Assembly: GCA_964019335.1 (NCBI GenBank)
Contig: OZ025649.1
Coordinates: forward strand, 744,001 to 808,000
From: Diplonema japonicum
Taxonomy: Eukaryota; Euglenozoa; Diplonemea; Diplonemida; Diplonemidae
Reading direction: 5' to 3'
DNA: 64,000 nt
Position numbers and translations under genes: made by a program. Within the stretch, counting starts at the first letter, position 1; every line of letters begins with the position of its first letter. Shown in pieces: positions 50,466-60,171 of this stretch. The notes below the pieces were generated by a model. The model was not told the DNA's origin, made no database searches, and saw only the letters and a program-made list of their open reading frames with translations.

Positions 50466-53400
50466 ATGAGGGCTGCATGCGGTCTGCTATGTGTGTGCCA
50501 CGCCGCTGCGTTCGTCGTTAAGGTTTTGGACGCTGAGAAGCTGGTGCCTGTGGAAGGAGTGAAGTGTGCGTCAGGCCGCCTTGGTGCTAATGTGACTAAT
50601 GTGCAGGGCGAGGTTGAGGTGGTGTGGGAGGGTGATGAGGTCACATGCAGCAAAGAAGGGTGGCACACGACGGGGGGGTGGGGCACTTTGTACATGTTGC
50701 GTCAGCTCAGTGTGGGCGCGACGGGTGCTGTGTTGCAGTGGGACAACAGAGTACAGGACTTGGACTTGATTGGGGTCTCACCGTGGGAGAGGTGCGGCGT
50801 AGGGTACACAGCGGGCACTGTTAGAAGCCACTTGTGCACAGACGGTGATCTGTTCCTGTACACCCCTAGGGATGCGACAGGGCACTTTGGCACTGAGGTA
50901 CTCTTCGCTCAGAATACGTCGTTCGACATCTACGTACACCTGTACTCGCTGTCCCCGTGCTGGGACAACTTCAGCCTCAACATCTCCCTTTACACTTCGC
51001 ATGGTTTGTTGAAGGTTGTACAACCCGCTCTTAGCAGGACGGGATGCCATTCCTTCTCTCTCCCTTGCAAACACTTCTGGCATGCCATCCAGTACAATGC
51101 AGCTGCTGGAGAGGCAAGCGTAGTAGATCATTACACGAAAGCAAATCCCTGGAACGAGCCTGCCGCGAACAGGTCGTGCCAGTGCGAAGGGTGGGTGCAA
51201 ACAGAAATCAGTACAGACACGTGGAAGGATACGGTCCTTCTGAACTTACAGGCAATCACGGCCGATGGCGGGGTGCTGTGTCGCGACAATGGTGCACAAG
51301 CATTTCAGAATTCTTTGTATGAAGAGCACATATTGGACTCTACCAAGCGCCTGGGGGACGTCACCACGGGTTTTGAGCAGGATCTTTCACAAAGGATCCA
51401 GCACGCACAAGAGGTAGCGGCTGCTCTTTTTGCAGACAGGACAGCAGCCATGCCTTCGGACCCATGTTCTGCAACCAGCAACTTCTGTGTCCGCACATCA
51501 GGGACGTCGGTTCACATGGCTAGCATCGCTGCCGTCTTTGAGACACAAGTCCTACCCCACTTTGATGACACGAAGAGGGTGTCTGTAGGCTATATATCAG
51601 GTGCCTACGGTGTCGCTCCTTATGAAGAAGCACAGCCAGCACAACAAGCGGCATGGTATACAGCAGCACTGGCAGGTTTCAAACAGGTACAAGTGGTTCT
51701 TGACGTGTCAGAAGCCACTGCTGGGACACCTCTGGGGAGCTATTTAGGATCTATTCTAAACACGCTCACTGAACGGGACTTGGTTAATGTTATGCTTGCT
51801 GGCAGGGGGGACATCTTGCCGTGCTTCAGACACCCTGTGGATGACGTAAAGACTATTTTGTTGGAAGCAACACGAAAGACCGTGTCCACAGGTGTGTTTG
51901 ATTTGCAAGCCGCACTTGCTACTGTTGCTACTGAGGTTGATATTGTGATCGTTGTCACAGCAGTGAAGTCGGAATCCGATATCACGCTGGTGAAGAACTT
52001 ATCAAAGGTACTCCTGTATGGCGTGCTGGACGGAGACGAGCCTTCGCTGTACGGCAGTGATGCGAGTATTGCGGCAAGGGAACGCGTACCCCGTGCTTTC
52101 ATGGATCACAGTGAACGTTCAGTTGTGATCGTGCTGCCTCTGGAGCAAGATGGGGAAGTGCTGGGAGCTGTGTCGGTAGAAACGCGCTTCGACGACTTCA
52201 TGCGGCAATTGCTGTACGTACACAGTGACAACTACTACGTTGCTGTTGTAAGCGGTGACGGGGTGGTTTTGTACCATCCGGACGTGGTGTCGAGAACGGG
52301 CAACCAGACAGGGCGTGTCATGCTGCGCTCGATTGAAGGCAGCGATGTCGAAGCGGCTGTGCTAGGCGAACCTCATGGGAACATCACGTCTAAGGGTATG
52401 CTGGTGACGTGGGATACTGTGCAACATACATCCTGGAAGGTGCTGCTTGTGGTGACTTCTGGCGTGGAGCTGATCATAGCGGAAAAGGATGTCGGGCCTG
52501 CAGAAAATGATACAGTTGTGCACGTACTTGGGGAAGGACTGAAGAACGCAAGGGATAGCAGTTCTGTAAAGGAGGAGGTTCTTCGTGACATAGATCACAG
52601 TGCTGCTCTCGGGTTGTGCTGGTTGGACAGATCCAGCCCTCAGGTGCCAGCCAGGTACTTTGCATCGCAGAGTGGGATGGTCCGTGCAATACCTCGTATC
52701 GCGATGCCGGTCATGCTGCGCACCGTAGCCGATATCCCTTGGTACTCCGCAGGTAGGTTGGTCATCACAACCCCGCACCATACAGCCTTTGGCCTCTTCG
52801 AAGCAAGCATCGCAACACTGTCCACCATCACACAACCTATCTATAAGGATGCTGCTGAAACACAGCTTGCAGGGGTCATTGCCGCCGACGTCTATCATGA
52901 CTTCCTTCGGCAGCTGGCCTTCCGTGACCTACCCTGCTCAGGACAGGTCACGTGTCTGGTCATTAGCACTGAAGGGTTTATCGTTCTGTCGTCAGCAGAG
53001 CAGTACCGCACTTCTGTCTACCTCGGTGAGTTGTTCCCTGAGGTGTTATATGATGTTGAAGAACATGTTTGCTATGACCACAGTGTCAAGGTGCTTAAGA
53101 GAAACAAGAGAATACCAGAAGGGTATTCTTCACATGGCACCTTGCAGGGAGGATGCGGTGCATGGTCTCTCTCCAGCATCCCCAACACTACGCTGCACCT
53201 TGTGGCTGTGTCAGGATTCTCTTGCGTTGCGCAGAAGTGTGTGCCCTGTCCCACCTCTTGTCACACTTCAACATGTTACCCATGCACATGCAGTCTTGAA
53301 GAAACAGCATGTGCAGGCCACCCACAGGTTCCATACGCAGCGTGCAAGACATCACTTGCCCCTATGACCTGCGCTTCCCATTTAAGTACCGAGTCGTCTG

Positions 53401-53477
53401 ACAGCGCGAGCAGTCCAAGTCTTGACTGGATGTTGTTGTATTTCACAGTTATATGGTACGTGTTGCTATTTTCATAG
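50466..53477 (+). CDS. Alpha2delta-like extracellular protein: degenerate VWA and Cache domains, GPI-anchor signal
   Basis: 1003 aa, single exon, with an N-terminal signal peptide (to about residue 16). Residues about 300-380 contain a helical VWA-N-like segment and Cys pairs. Residues about 395-530 look like a von Willebrand A domain (QVVLDVSEATAG... DIVIVVTAVKS), but the MIDAS motif D-x-S-x-S reads DVSEA and is incomplete. Residues about 540-640 and 760-900 are Cache-like (VVIVLPLEQDGEVLGAVSVE; YRTSVYLGEL). A Cys-rich part follows. The protein ends in a Ser-rich segment and a hydrophobic tail with no cytoplasmic residues (LDWMLLYFTVIWYVLLFS), a GPI-attachment signal. This is the domain order of voltage-gated calcium channel alpha2delta subunits. 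Confidence 0.7.
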   Translation: MRAACGLLCVCHAAAFVVKVLDAEKLVPVEGVKCASGRLGANVTNVQGEVEVVWEGDEVTCSKEGWHTTGGWGTLYMLRQLSVGATGAVLQWDNRVQDLDLIGVSPWERCGVGYTAGTVRSHLCTDGDLFLYTPRDATGHFGTEVLFAQNTSFDIYVHLYSLSPCWDNFSLNISLYTSHGLLKVVQPALSRTGCHSFSLPCKHFWHAIQYNAAAGEASVVDHYTKANPWNEPAANRSCQCEGWVQTEISTDTWKDTVLLNLQAITADGGVLCRDNGAQAFQNSLYEEHILDSTKRLGDVTTGFEQDLSQRIQHAQEVAAALFADRTAAMPSDPCSATSNFCVRTSGTSVHMASIAAVFETQVLPHFDDTKRVSVGYISGAYGVAPYEEAQPAQQAAWYTAALAGFKQVQVVLDVSEATAGTPLGSYLGSILNTLTERDLVNVMLAGRGDILPCFRHPVDDVKTILLEATRKTVSTGVFDLQAALATVATEVDIVIVVTAVKSESDITLVKNLSKVLLYGVLDGDEPSLYGSDASIAARERVPRAFMDHSERSVVIVLPLEQDGEVLGAVSVETRFDDFMRQLLYVHSDNYYVAVVSGDGVVLYHPDVVSRTGNQTGRVMLRSIEGSDVEAAVLGEPHGNITSKGMLVTWDTVQHTSWKVLLVVTSGVELIIAEKDVGPAENDTVVHVLGEGLKNARDSSSVKEEVLRDIDHSAALGLCWLDRSSPQVPARYFASQSGMVRAIPRIAMPVMLRTVADIPWYSAGRLVITTPHHTAFGLFEASIATLSTITQPIYKDAAETQLAGVIAADVYHDFLRQLAFRDLPCSGQVTCLVISTEGFIVLSSAEQYRTSVYLGELFPEVLYDVEEHVCYDHSVKVLKRNKRIPEGYSSHGTLQGGCGAWSLSSIPNTTLHLVAVSGFSCVAQKCVPCPTSCHTSTCYPCTCSLEETACAGHPQVPYAACKTSLAPMTCASHLSTESSDSASSPSLDWMLLYFTVIWYVLLFS

Positions 53478-53539
53478 TGCACGGCCCTTTAGTTGACTTT
53501 TCTTGTTTCCCCTTTTTTCAAGCTTTCTCTGTCATCACA

Positions 53540-53550
53540 CCTCACCTCAG
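53540..53550 (+). promoter_or_regulatory. Candidate trans-splice acceptor before the small gene at 53556
   Basis: CACCTCACCTCAG ends five bases before the ATG and only 73 bp after the upstream stop, with a T/C-rich tract before it. Confidence 0.45.
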
Positions 53551-53555
53551 GCACC

Positions 53556-53876
53556 ATGCTGACCGATCACGACGACGTTGAGTTCCCTAACCCACAGGAG
53601 GAGTGGGTCAGGCCCGCCCCTGCGCCTCCAACGCCCCAGGATAACTATGCTGCTGGTATGCCATTCAACTGTTGACGTTTATCAATAAAAGGTGTGGCGG
53701 CAATGCTGATGCAAGGCGGCCGCATGGGCCCCGACAGCGAGGGCATCTTCTCTACATGTGATTACGAAGAGAGGGTTGCAGGCTTCGAGCCAGACCGTCC
53801 GTCAGGCCTCCACAGCTCTTGGGAGCCCTGCCCTGGTTCCCCCAAATACATCGCCGAGAAGAAAGGCCGGCGCTAG
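53556..53876 (+). CDS. Small acidic protein of unknown function, two exons
   Basis: Exons 53556-53655 and 53692-53876; 94 aa. The 36-bp intron (GTATGC...ATAAAAG) has phase 1 and its retention would end the protein after about 39 residues. The protein is Pro-, Asp- and Glu-rich with a single Cys pair (TCDYEE..., EPCPGSPKY) and a basic end (EKKGRR). No domain is recognised. The first exon (EFPNPQEEWVRPAPAPP) vaguely resembles the acidic DW-Pro modules of the WH2 protein at 34631, perhaps by chance. Tight spacing to both neighbours supports a real gene. Confidence 0.65.
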
Positions 53877-54068
53877 ATAAAGATATAATAGCTTAACTCA
53901 TTTGTTTGTGTTCCAGCACCCCCAAACTCCGCGTCAGCGAGGGCCACCCACAGGGTTGCATCCCGAGAGATCCTTTCGTTGGGCGGCAGCGATGCACTGT
54001 ATTAGCTCCTTCCCCATTTGTTTGTTATTATTTTTCAATTGTAACACTGAAACACTGTTAATAAAGGA

Positions 54069-55423
54069 ATGGGGCTCCAGCGGAGGTGCTCTTCCCTATG
54101 GAGCAAGATGGTAGTGAAATCAAAGGCCGAGCAGACCATTACCTGGGTTGCACCCCCGAAGGTGCCTGTGAAGGAGGAAGTGGGACATGAGGTGGATGAT
54201 GTTGAAGTGAGCAGAATTGGGGATAAGGAAAAGAGGCCGCACAGAATGGGGGCTCGAATGGTCGACCTGCCGTGGCCTCATATTGCTACACCTAAGTCGG
54301 TGCAGATGGGTGAGGTTGAAACTGACATTGGGGCAGAGGTGTGGCTTCCTGAGCGTGACGACCAGGCTGTGTCCGAGGAACAGGCGATTATCCAGACGGA
54401 GTTCACCTTCGAGGAAGAGCTGCCGGATGCCGACTACAACAGTTACTATGAGTTCAATCCGTCTTTCACGCGTGTAGAGCGGAGCATAAACGAGAAGAGC
54501 CACATGGGCTCACAGCAGTGGCGCCAGCCCCTCACTGACCTCGTGACTCTTCGCACCCGCGAGCGCATCCCCCGAAACGGCGTCGCCTATATCAACTTCC
54601 CGTTGTCATTCAGTTGCCTGCACTTCGCGGTTGGCGTTACTGAGGCACAGTCCTTCGATCCCAGGAAATGGGTGGGGTATGAAAGTGGGTCTTGGGGGCA
54701 CTACGAAGACGGGAGGATAGGAACACGGACGGACTGCCACTTCGGGAGGGTGTTGAAGTCGGACGATGAGGTGGGAGTGCTGCTGTACTCTCCAGCAGAG
54801 GAGAAGGATGCAAAGCTCCTGTTCTTTAGGAACGAGGAGCCTTCAGGGCAGGTACTGACACTGCCGAAGAACAGAGATGGGTGGTACTTCGCGGTGACGA
54901 TGATCGGGTACCACTACGGGGGTGTCACGGCGCGGATAGCACCGAGGTCGCCATTTGCACCACGGGCACTGGAGTGGCTGGGGTCGCTGCTGGACCCTAG
55001 CGATAACGACTTCCTCACTGGCACAACAGAGGCGGAGTACGAGACGAAGCTCATCCAAAACTACTGTGCGAACAGAATGAATCCATATCATGTGTGCAAC
55101 GAGCGGTGCAGAGAGGTATCACCCGAACGGGATGTGACCAACGATCCCTATGGCAAGCCGTACCAGTCCGATGACATTGCGCTACACCCCACATGGATGA
55201 AGCGATCCCTCGCATCCTCTAACGACGGTCCTCACCGCCACGGGTCGTGGACCTTCCACCGGTATGCCTCCACATCAAACAGCACCACACCAACAGACAA
55301 GCCGATGGAAATCGTTTCTACAGAACCAGATCGCACGACTACTTCAAGGGACCGAATCCGAAAAAGAAAGCAGGCAGGACAAAGATGTCGAATTGGAACA
55401 TTGGCCACATGCGTCATGGCTGA
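54069..55423 (+). CDS. SPRY-domain protein, two exons
   Basis: Exons 54069-55261 and 55297-55423; 439 aa. The unspliced frame runs on to 55478 with a poor C terminus. A 35-bp GTATGC...CAACAG intron instead gives RQADGNRFYRTRSHDYFK and ends MRHG, which is compact, basic and natural. Residues about 175-300 match SPRY (FAVGVTEAQSFDPRKWVGYE...GSWGHYEDGRI...FGRVLKSDDEVGVLLY...LLFFRNEEPSG...GWYFAVTMIGYHYGG). SPRY domains bind protein partners. The N-terminal 140 residues are acidic and disordered. The start may be 54069 or the internal Met at 54108. The corrected stop leaves 67 bp before the uS9 gene. Confidence 0.8.
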
Positions 55424-55490
55424 TCGTAGTCTTCATTTGATTAGTTGTGCAATGTACAAAAACACATACAGGTGGTAAGAAGACAATAAG

Positions 55491-55934
55491 ATGACTGACG
55501 CCAAGCCCGCCGTCCAGAAGGTTCAGACCTACGGGAAGAAGAAGCATGCCATTGCTGTGGTGACCTGCCAGAAGGGCAAGGGCCTGATCAGGGTGAACGG
55601 TATTCCTTTGAACAACGTGAAGCCTGAGGGTCTGCGCTTGAAGCTGCAGGAGCCGATCCTCCTTGCCGGGAAGGCCAAGTTCAGGAACCTTGACATGAGG
55701 CTCAGGGTGAGGGGTGGCGGTCACACCAGCCAGATCTTCGCTCTCCGCCAGGCCATTGCCAAGGCTGTCGTTGCCTACTACCAGAAGTTCGTCGACGAGC
55801 CTTCCAAGATGGAGATCAAGGACGCCTACATGAACCAGGACCGTACCCTCCTCATCGCCGACCCCCGTCGCACTGAGATGAAGAAGTTCGGCGGTTCCGG
55901 CGCCAGGAGCAGATACGCCAAGTCCTACCGTTAA
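55491..55934 (+). CDS. RPS16: 40S ribosomal protein uS9 (RPS16)
   Basis: 147 aa, full length, single exon. Family landmarks: [14 protein letters not shown] at the N terminus, [32 protein letters not shown], and the C terminus [14 protein letters not shown]...[11 protein letters not shown]. The basic C-terminal tail reaches the P-site tRNA in the small subunit. Codon use is strongly biased to C/G-ending codons (AAG, GGC, CTC), as in highly expressed genes. An acceptor-like ACATACAG ends at 55472, 18 bp before the ATG. Confidence 0.97.
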   Translation: MTDAKPAVQKVQTYGKKKHAIAVVTCQKGKGLIRVNGIPLNNVKPEGLRLKLQEPILLAGKAKFRNLDMRLRVRGGGHTSQIFALRQAIAKAVVAYYQKFVDEPSKMEIKDAYMNQDRTLLIADPRRTEMKKFGGSGARSRYAKSYR

Positions 55935-56045
55935 GCGGCAGGTCAAAGAGGACGTGTACCTTTTTTCATCCTTTTTTTTCCTCATTTCTTTTTCTTTTTT
56001 CTCATCTTTGTCGATCTCACCAGTGAGCAGGGAAAACAGTTAAAG

Positions 56046-57458
56046 ATGACGAAGCAGCTAGCCATCCTAGCCACCGTGCTGCTCAGCGTTGTGTGCGAGG
56101 ATGACGTGGACAGCTGCCTTATAGCGTACACCAACGACAAGTGTGAAGGGGAGGGTGTGATGCAGGGCAACTTCAAGACACCACACGGGGTAGAATGGGG
56201 TTACAAGACCGGTGTGTGCAACGCTGGGGACTACGGCTCCTTGGCGGATCGTAACCACGGGAAGTGTGAGAATGAGGACAAGGTCTGTAAACAGGCGCTG
56301 GCCACCTGTGATGAGTCCACGTGTCTCAAGCCCGAGTGTGCCTTGTACAGCTGGTGCTGGAGGGAGGTACCTAGTTGCAGTAGGAACCTGACGCTCCATC
56401 CTCAGTACAATAAGAAATCTATCAAGACTCTCCACTCTGCGAAGGACATCTGTACTCACTTTGGGGACCTCGGGAAGGGGTGGAGGGTACCCACCATTGG
56501 AAGTATCGCAGTGGTGAGCAACAACTTGACATTGGCCTCTAGCAGAATCTGCAACATGTCTAGCTTGACCTTCCTCATCGACGCTACACACAACGCACAA
56601 GGCGTGTGGGTGTCGTCGAACGGCACTGTGCTCACCTTCAACAAGACCGACTGGGCACCCGGCCATCCTAAGAAGGGCTGCACCATGGCAGCCCTCGTCA
56701 ACGTGAACCACACGCTGAAGCTCACGACGCTAAACAACGCGACGGACGACTTCACAAACGTGAGCGTTCTTTGCGATGTGGAGGAGAGGGTCATTGCACT
56801 ACCGACACCTAGACCAACGGACCCTCAAGACGGGGACTGCACTGCACTTAAGCCAGAGGAAGGGACGACCTTGAAGGCGTGCTCCGAGAAAGGCTGCAAC
56901 ACAGAGTACACTGCGAAGCATGAAGCACTTCAAAAGTGCTGCGAATACGGCCCTGGGTGTCTGGGCGTGATCGAGACGCCAGTGCCTGTATTCCTTCTTG
57001 GCACTGACAACCTGACGGACCCCCTCTCGGAGGGGTTCACGCACAGACGTACAGCGCAGTCTTTCGTTACACCCGCCCCGAAGCCTATGTACGATGGTTT
57101 GAACCCTGTGCTGGTGGGCACGCTGGCGACGTTGGTTGTAGTGACATTCTACTGTGCTATAGGAATGGCACTGAGAGTGCAACAAGGGGAGACATCTTGC
57201 CCGGAAGTGCTCCCGCACTATGAGTTCTGGGGTAGACTTCTGAGCGACTGTGGCATGTGCTGTGCGAACGTATGCTTTACATACATGTGGGGGAAAAAGA
57301 AAAGAATAATTCCTCAGATTTGTCAAGTTTTATCCAACGCCCGTCCTGGTTACGGCTCCCTCGCAATGGACGATCTGGTATGTGCTGTGAAGAAGAAATA
57401 TGTTATCCGTACACCCCCGCAGGACATGGTTGACAACGATCCTATACCGGAGACGTAA
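56046..57458 (+). CDS. Type I membrane protein with C-type-lectin-like domain
   Basis: 470 aa. A signal peptide (residues 1-17) leads to a Cys-rich region. Residues about 125-245 look like a C-type lectin-like fold: GWRVPTIGSI..., GVWVSSNGTVLTFNKTDWAPGHP, then CTMAALV... and FTNVSVLCDVEE, with the WVSSNG / WAPGHP landmarks and N-glycosylation sites. A transmembrane helix (VLVGTLATLVVVTFYCAIGMAL, about residue 355) is followed by a 100-residue Cys-containing cytoplasmic part with a CGMCCANVC cluster, a candidate palmitoylation site. No EPN/QPD calcium-sugar motif is evident, so ligand type is open. It is one of several surface proteins in this half of the window. Confidence 0.7.
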   Translation: MTKQLAILATVLLSVVCEDDVDSCLIAYTNDKCEGEGVMQGNFKTPHGVEWGYKTGVCNAGDYGSLADRNHGKCENEDKVCKQALATCDESTCLKPECALYSWCWREVPSCSRNLTLHPQYNKKSIKTLHSAKDICTHFGDLGKGWRVPTIGSIAVVSNNLTLASSRICNMSSLTFLIDATHNAQGVWVSSNGTVLTFNKTDWAPGHPKKGCTMAALVNVNHTLKLTTLNNATDDFTNVSVLCDVEERVIALPTPRPTDPQDGDCTALKPEEGTTLKACSEKGCNTEYTAKHEALQKCCEYGPGCLGVIETPVPVFLLGTDNLTDPLSEGFTHRRTAQSFVTPAPKPMYDGLNPVLVGTLATLVVVTFYCAIGMALRVQQGETSCPEVLPHYEFWGRLLSDCGMCCANVCFTYMWGKKKRIIPQICQVLSNARPGYGSLAMDDLVCAVKKKYVIRTPPQDMVDNDPIPET

Positions 57459-57826
57459 GTAGTGTCGCCCCTTCTTCCCTTTTTTCCCATCCTTACACAG
57501 CCTCCCCTTTCGTCCCTTCTTTATTTATTCCGGATTTCTTGTTAGGAAGAGGAAAGCAAAAGGGATTGGGGGTAAAAGAAGAACGCATATAAAGTTTTCT
57601 GTCTCAATATGAGGGGTGATCTATAAAGGAGGGCAGGGTGCGAAGAGGTGCTAGGGGGCCTAAGTATCCAACAGTTATTTGCTATTCCATTTTTCTTCCC
57701 TTGATTAGTTTTTTAAGACCCCCCCTTATTTCCCCCCTTTTATCCTTGTTTTCTACCCTCCCCCCCGCTTTTTGTTGCACGTTCTTCATTCAGCTTGGTA
57801 CTGTATAGGTCCTTTGTAACCCTGAA
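57459..57826 (+). other. Intergenic
   Basis: No gene seen. It holds T/C runs and a GCTTGGTACTGTATAG acceptor-like site shortly before the next ATG. Confidence 0.6.
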
Positions 57827-59545
57827 ATGTCTGAAGGTCTGAAGGTAAGGTTCAAGGAGTTGAGGAGATCTGATAGCTCGCCTGCTGCGCTGATTGCAGT
57901 GACTGAGGAAGAGGAGGTGCTCCCAGCAGGGGAGAAGAGGATGTCACTACCACCTTCGGCAAGCACTGGGATCTTGATGGGCAAGCCTGTCCCAGACCAC
58001 GTGGAGCCACTAGATAATGAGGAGGCTGAGGATTTAGACACTGAGACAGACGACGGTGACGAGCTTGAGAACGAGGACCTCATGGGGCCGCTGCGGGACA
58101 GTGCTCTGTCTCCCAAGGCTAAGCACTCACAGCCCCTCTCACTGGCCCACGAGTGGACCATGTGGTTCGACAAGATCACCGCCAAGCCCGACGAGAACAG
58201 CGAGAAGACCATCTACGAGGACTGCATAGTGGAGCTAGGCTCGTTCGACACCGTCAAGGGCTTCTGGGCCTATTGGAACTCCCTCACAGTAGAGAACCTT
58301 AAAGACTGCTGCAACCTCCGCGTCTTCCGCAAGGGCGTCAAGCCCCTCTCCGAGGACGCTAACAACAAGAACGGCGGCAAGTGGGTCGTCCGAGGCGTCC
58401 CTGCTGGCCTCAGAAGGGACCTCTGGACCGACCTTGCCCTCGTACTCATCTCCGAAAAGCTCCAGGAGTACACAGGCAACACCGTCTGCGGTGCTGTGAT
58501 GTCAACAAGAGAAGGTGGGGACTCCCTGCAGGTCTGGGTGGATGGAAGGGACGATGATACAGAGTACACAAGAAGATCTTTGAAGAGGCTGTTTTTCCCT
58601 AGGGTCAAGCTGTCGTATTCTAATTTCATCTACCAGACGCACCAAGAGCTACAAGGGAAGCACCCCACAGAGACTCTTGAGGAGGCGGAGGAGGACTCCA
58701 TCCCCTATGATCTGATGCCCACGTCGCCGACGGAGCACGCTTGCAGGCAGGGGATGCCCAGCCAGGCGCAGTATTACCCTCCGCGGTGGAACCAGCCTTC
58801 GGAGTCCCCTCAGCATGCTCATTCCCAGGGCATGCACCCGCAGCAGGGCATGATGCCACCGGGGTTTGGAAACATGCATTTTTTCAATAGGCATTCGCCT
58901 GTCATATCACCTGTGCAGCCACCGTTGGTTAGAAAGCACTCCGAGAGCAGCACGCTCACCACGATGACCGACCCCAGCAGCACAGAGTGTTACGACGACG
59001 ACGACAGTCTGGGTGTCATGTTTGAGTATGCATTGCACAACACACCATTCATTCCATTAGTGGCGACTTGCCTGACGAGATCAAGCTCATCCAGGAGAGG
59101 GCCAAGCAGGTCCGGACCTTGAAGAAGAAGATAAGGTACATCAGCTTCTTCCTCCAAAGGCAGTGCAAAGGGAGAGAGTTAACTGTCTCCGAGAAGCAGA
59201 AGATTAAGTCGCTCCCACAACTGCAGAGCGAGTTACAAATGCTAGAAGTGCAGCAGCACCAGGAGGTCGAGCAGCAGAAGAAGGTCTTGGGGGTGGAGAA
59301 CCTTGACTTCCTCAGAAAGCCGCAGCAATCTATGGTGTACGCCTCCGAGTCGGAGAAGAGGTTTAAACTGATCCGATCCCTGAAGAAGAAGGTCAGGTTC
59401 GTGCACTACCACATCGAGAGGCAAAAGCAGGGGAAGCCCTTGTCGGCTGCGGAGTTGGCGAAGGTGCAGTCGCTACCGGAGCTTGAGGCGAACCTGGCTG
59501 AGCTGGAAGCCATCGAAGGCCCTAGGTTCAAGAGCAAGAAAAAGA

Positions 59546-59599
<54 letters not shown>

Positions 59600-60171
59600 T
59601 ACAGCAGCAGCAGCAACAGCAGCAGCAACAAGAACAGCAAATGCGTCAGGCACAGTTGCAGCAAGAGGCTGCCATGAACAGCAACCCCATGCCTGTTATG
59701 AATGCGCAGTACCAGTCTATGACGCCAGACCAGCTCCCGCTGCAGGCGGGGGCCAAAGGGCCCGCTGTGTTCGAATTGGCAGGGCTGCAGGCGCAGATAT
59801 CAGCACAGAGAAAAGAGTTAGAGGATAGACAGAAGAGGATCGACAACATCATCAAGGTGCAGAGGCAGCCTCCGCAGCCACCCCCACAGCAGCAGTACGT
59901 GCAGTACCCGCAAACCCACTACGCACATTCCCCTCATGCAGCCCCGACGCCGATGCACAACATGATCGACAGGTGTGGCGGGAGGTTACCTTTTCTTTTT
60001 TAAACAAGAAGGGAAGAAGGGGAAAAAAAAGGAAAGAAAAAAGAAAAAAAAAAAAAAAAAAAAAAAAAAAAACACAGTTGTCAATACAACTACGGTCACA
60101 ACAACTATGGATACTACAACTTGCAGTCCCCAAGTGGTGGTCCCCCTCCCTTGGAGTCGCCGAGTATGTGA
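57827..60171 (+). CDS. eIF4E-like domain fused to two PYM/eIF2A-type ribosome-binding hairpins, three exons
   Basis: Exons 57827-59025, 59061-59972 and 60078-60171; 734 aa. Introns are 35 bp (phase 2) and 105 bp (an A-run intron; GTGTGG...ACACAG). Residues about 105-255 are an eIF4E fold: HEWTMWFDK, FDTVKGFWAYWNSL, GVKPLSEDANNKNGGKWVV, LISEKLQEYTG, VCGAVMSTR. The two Trp residues that sandwich the mRNA cap are Tyr130 and Ser175 here; Tyr at the first place is as in 4EHP/eIF4E2, but Ser at the second is unusual. Residues about 405-455 and 488-535 are two copies of a helical hairpin (VRTLKKKIRYISFFLQRQ...GRELTVSEKQKI), like the ribosome-binding C termini of PYM and eIF2A. Poly-Gln (about 565-605) and a Tyr/Asn-rich tail follow. 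Confidence 0.8.
59549..59642 (+). repeat. Poly-glutamine CAG/CAA tract
   Basis: A run of CAGCAACAG-type codons inside the eIF4E-like fusion gene, broken only by one Leu and one Glu codon. Its length is probably polymorphic. Confidence 0.9.
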
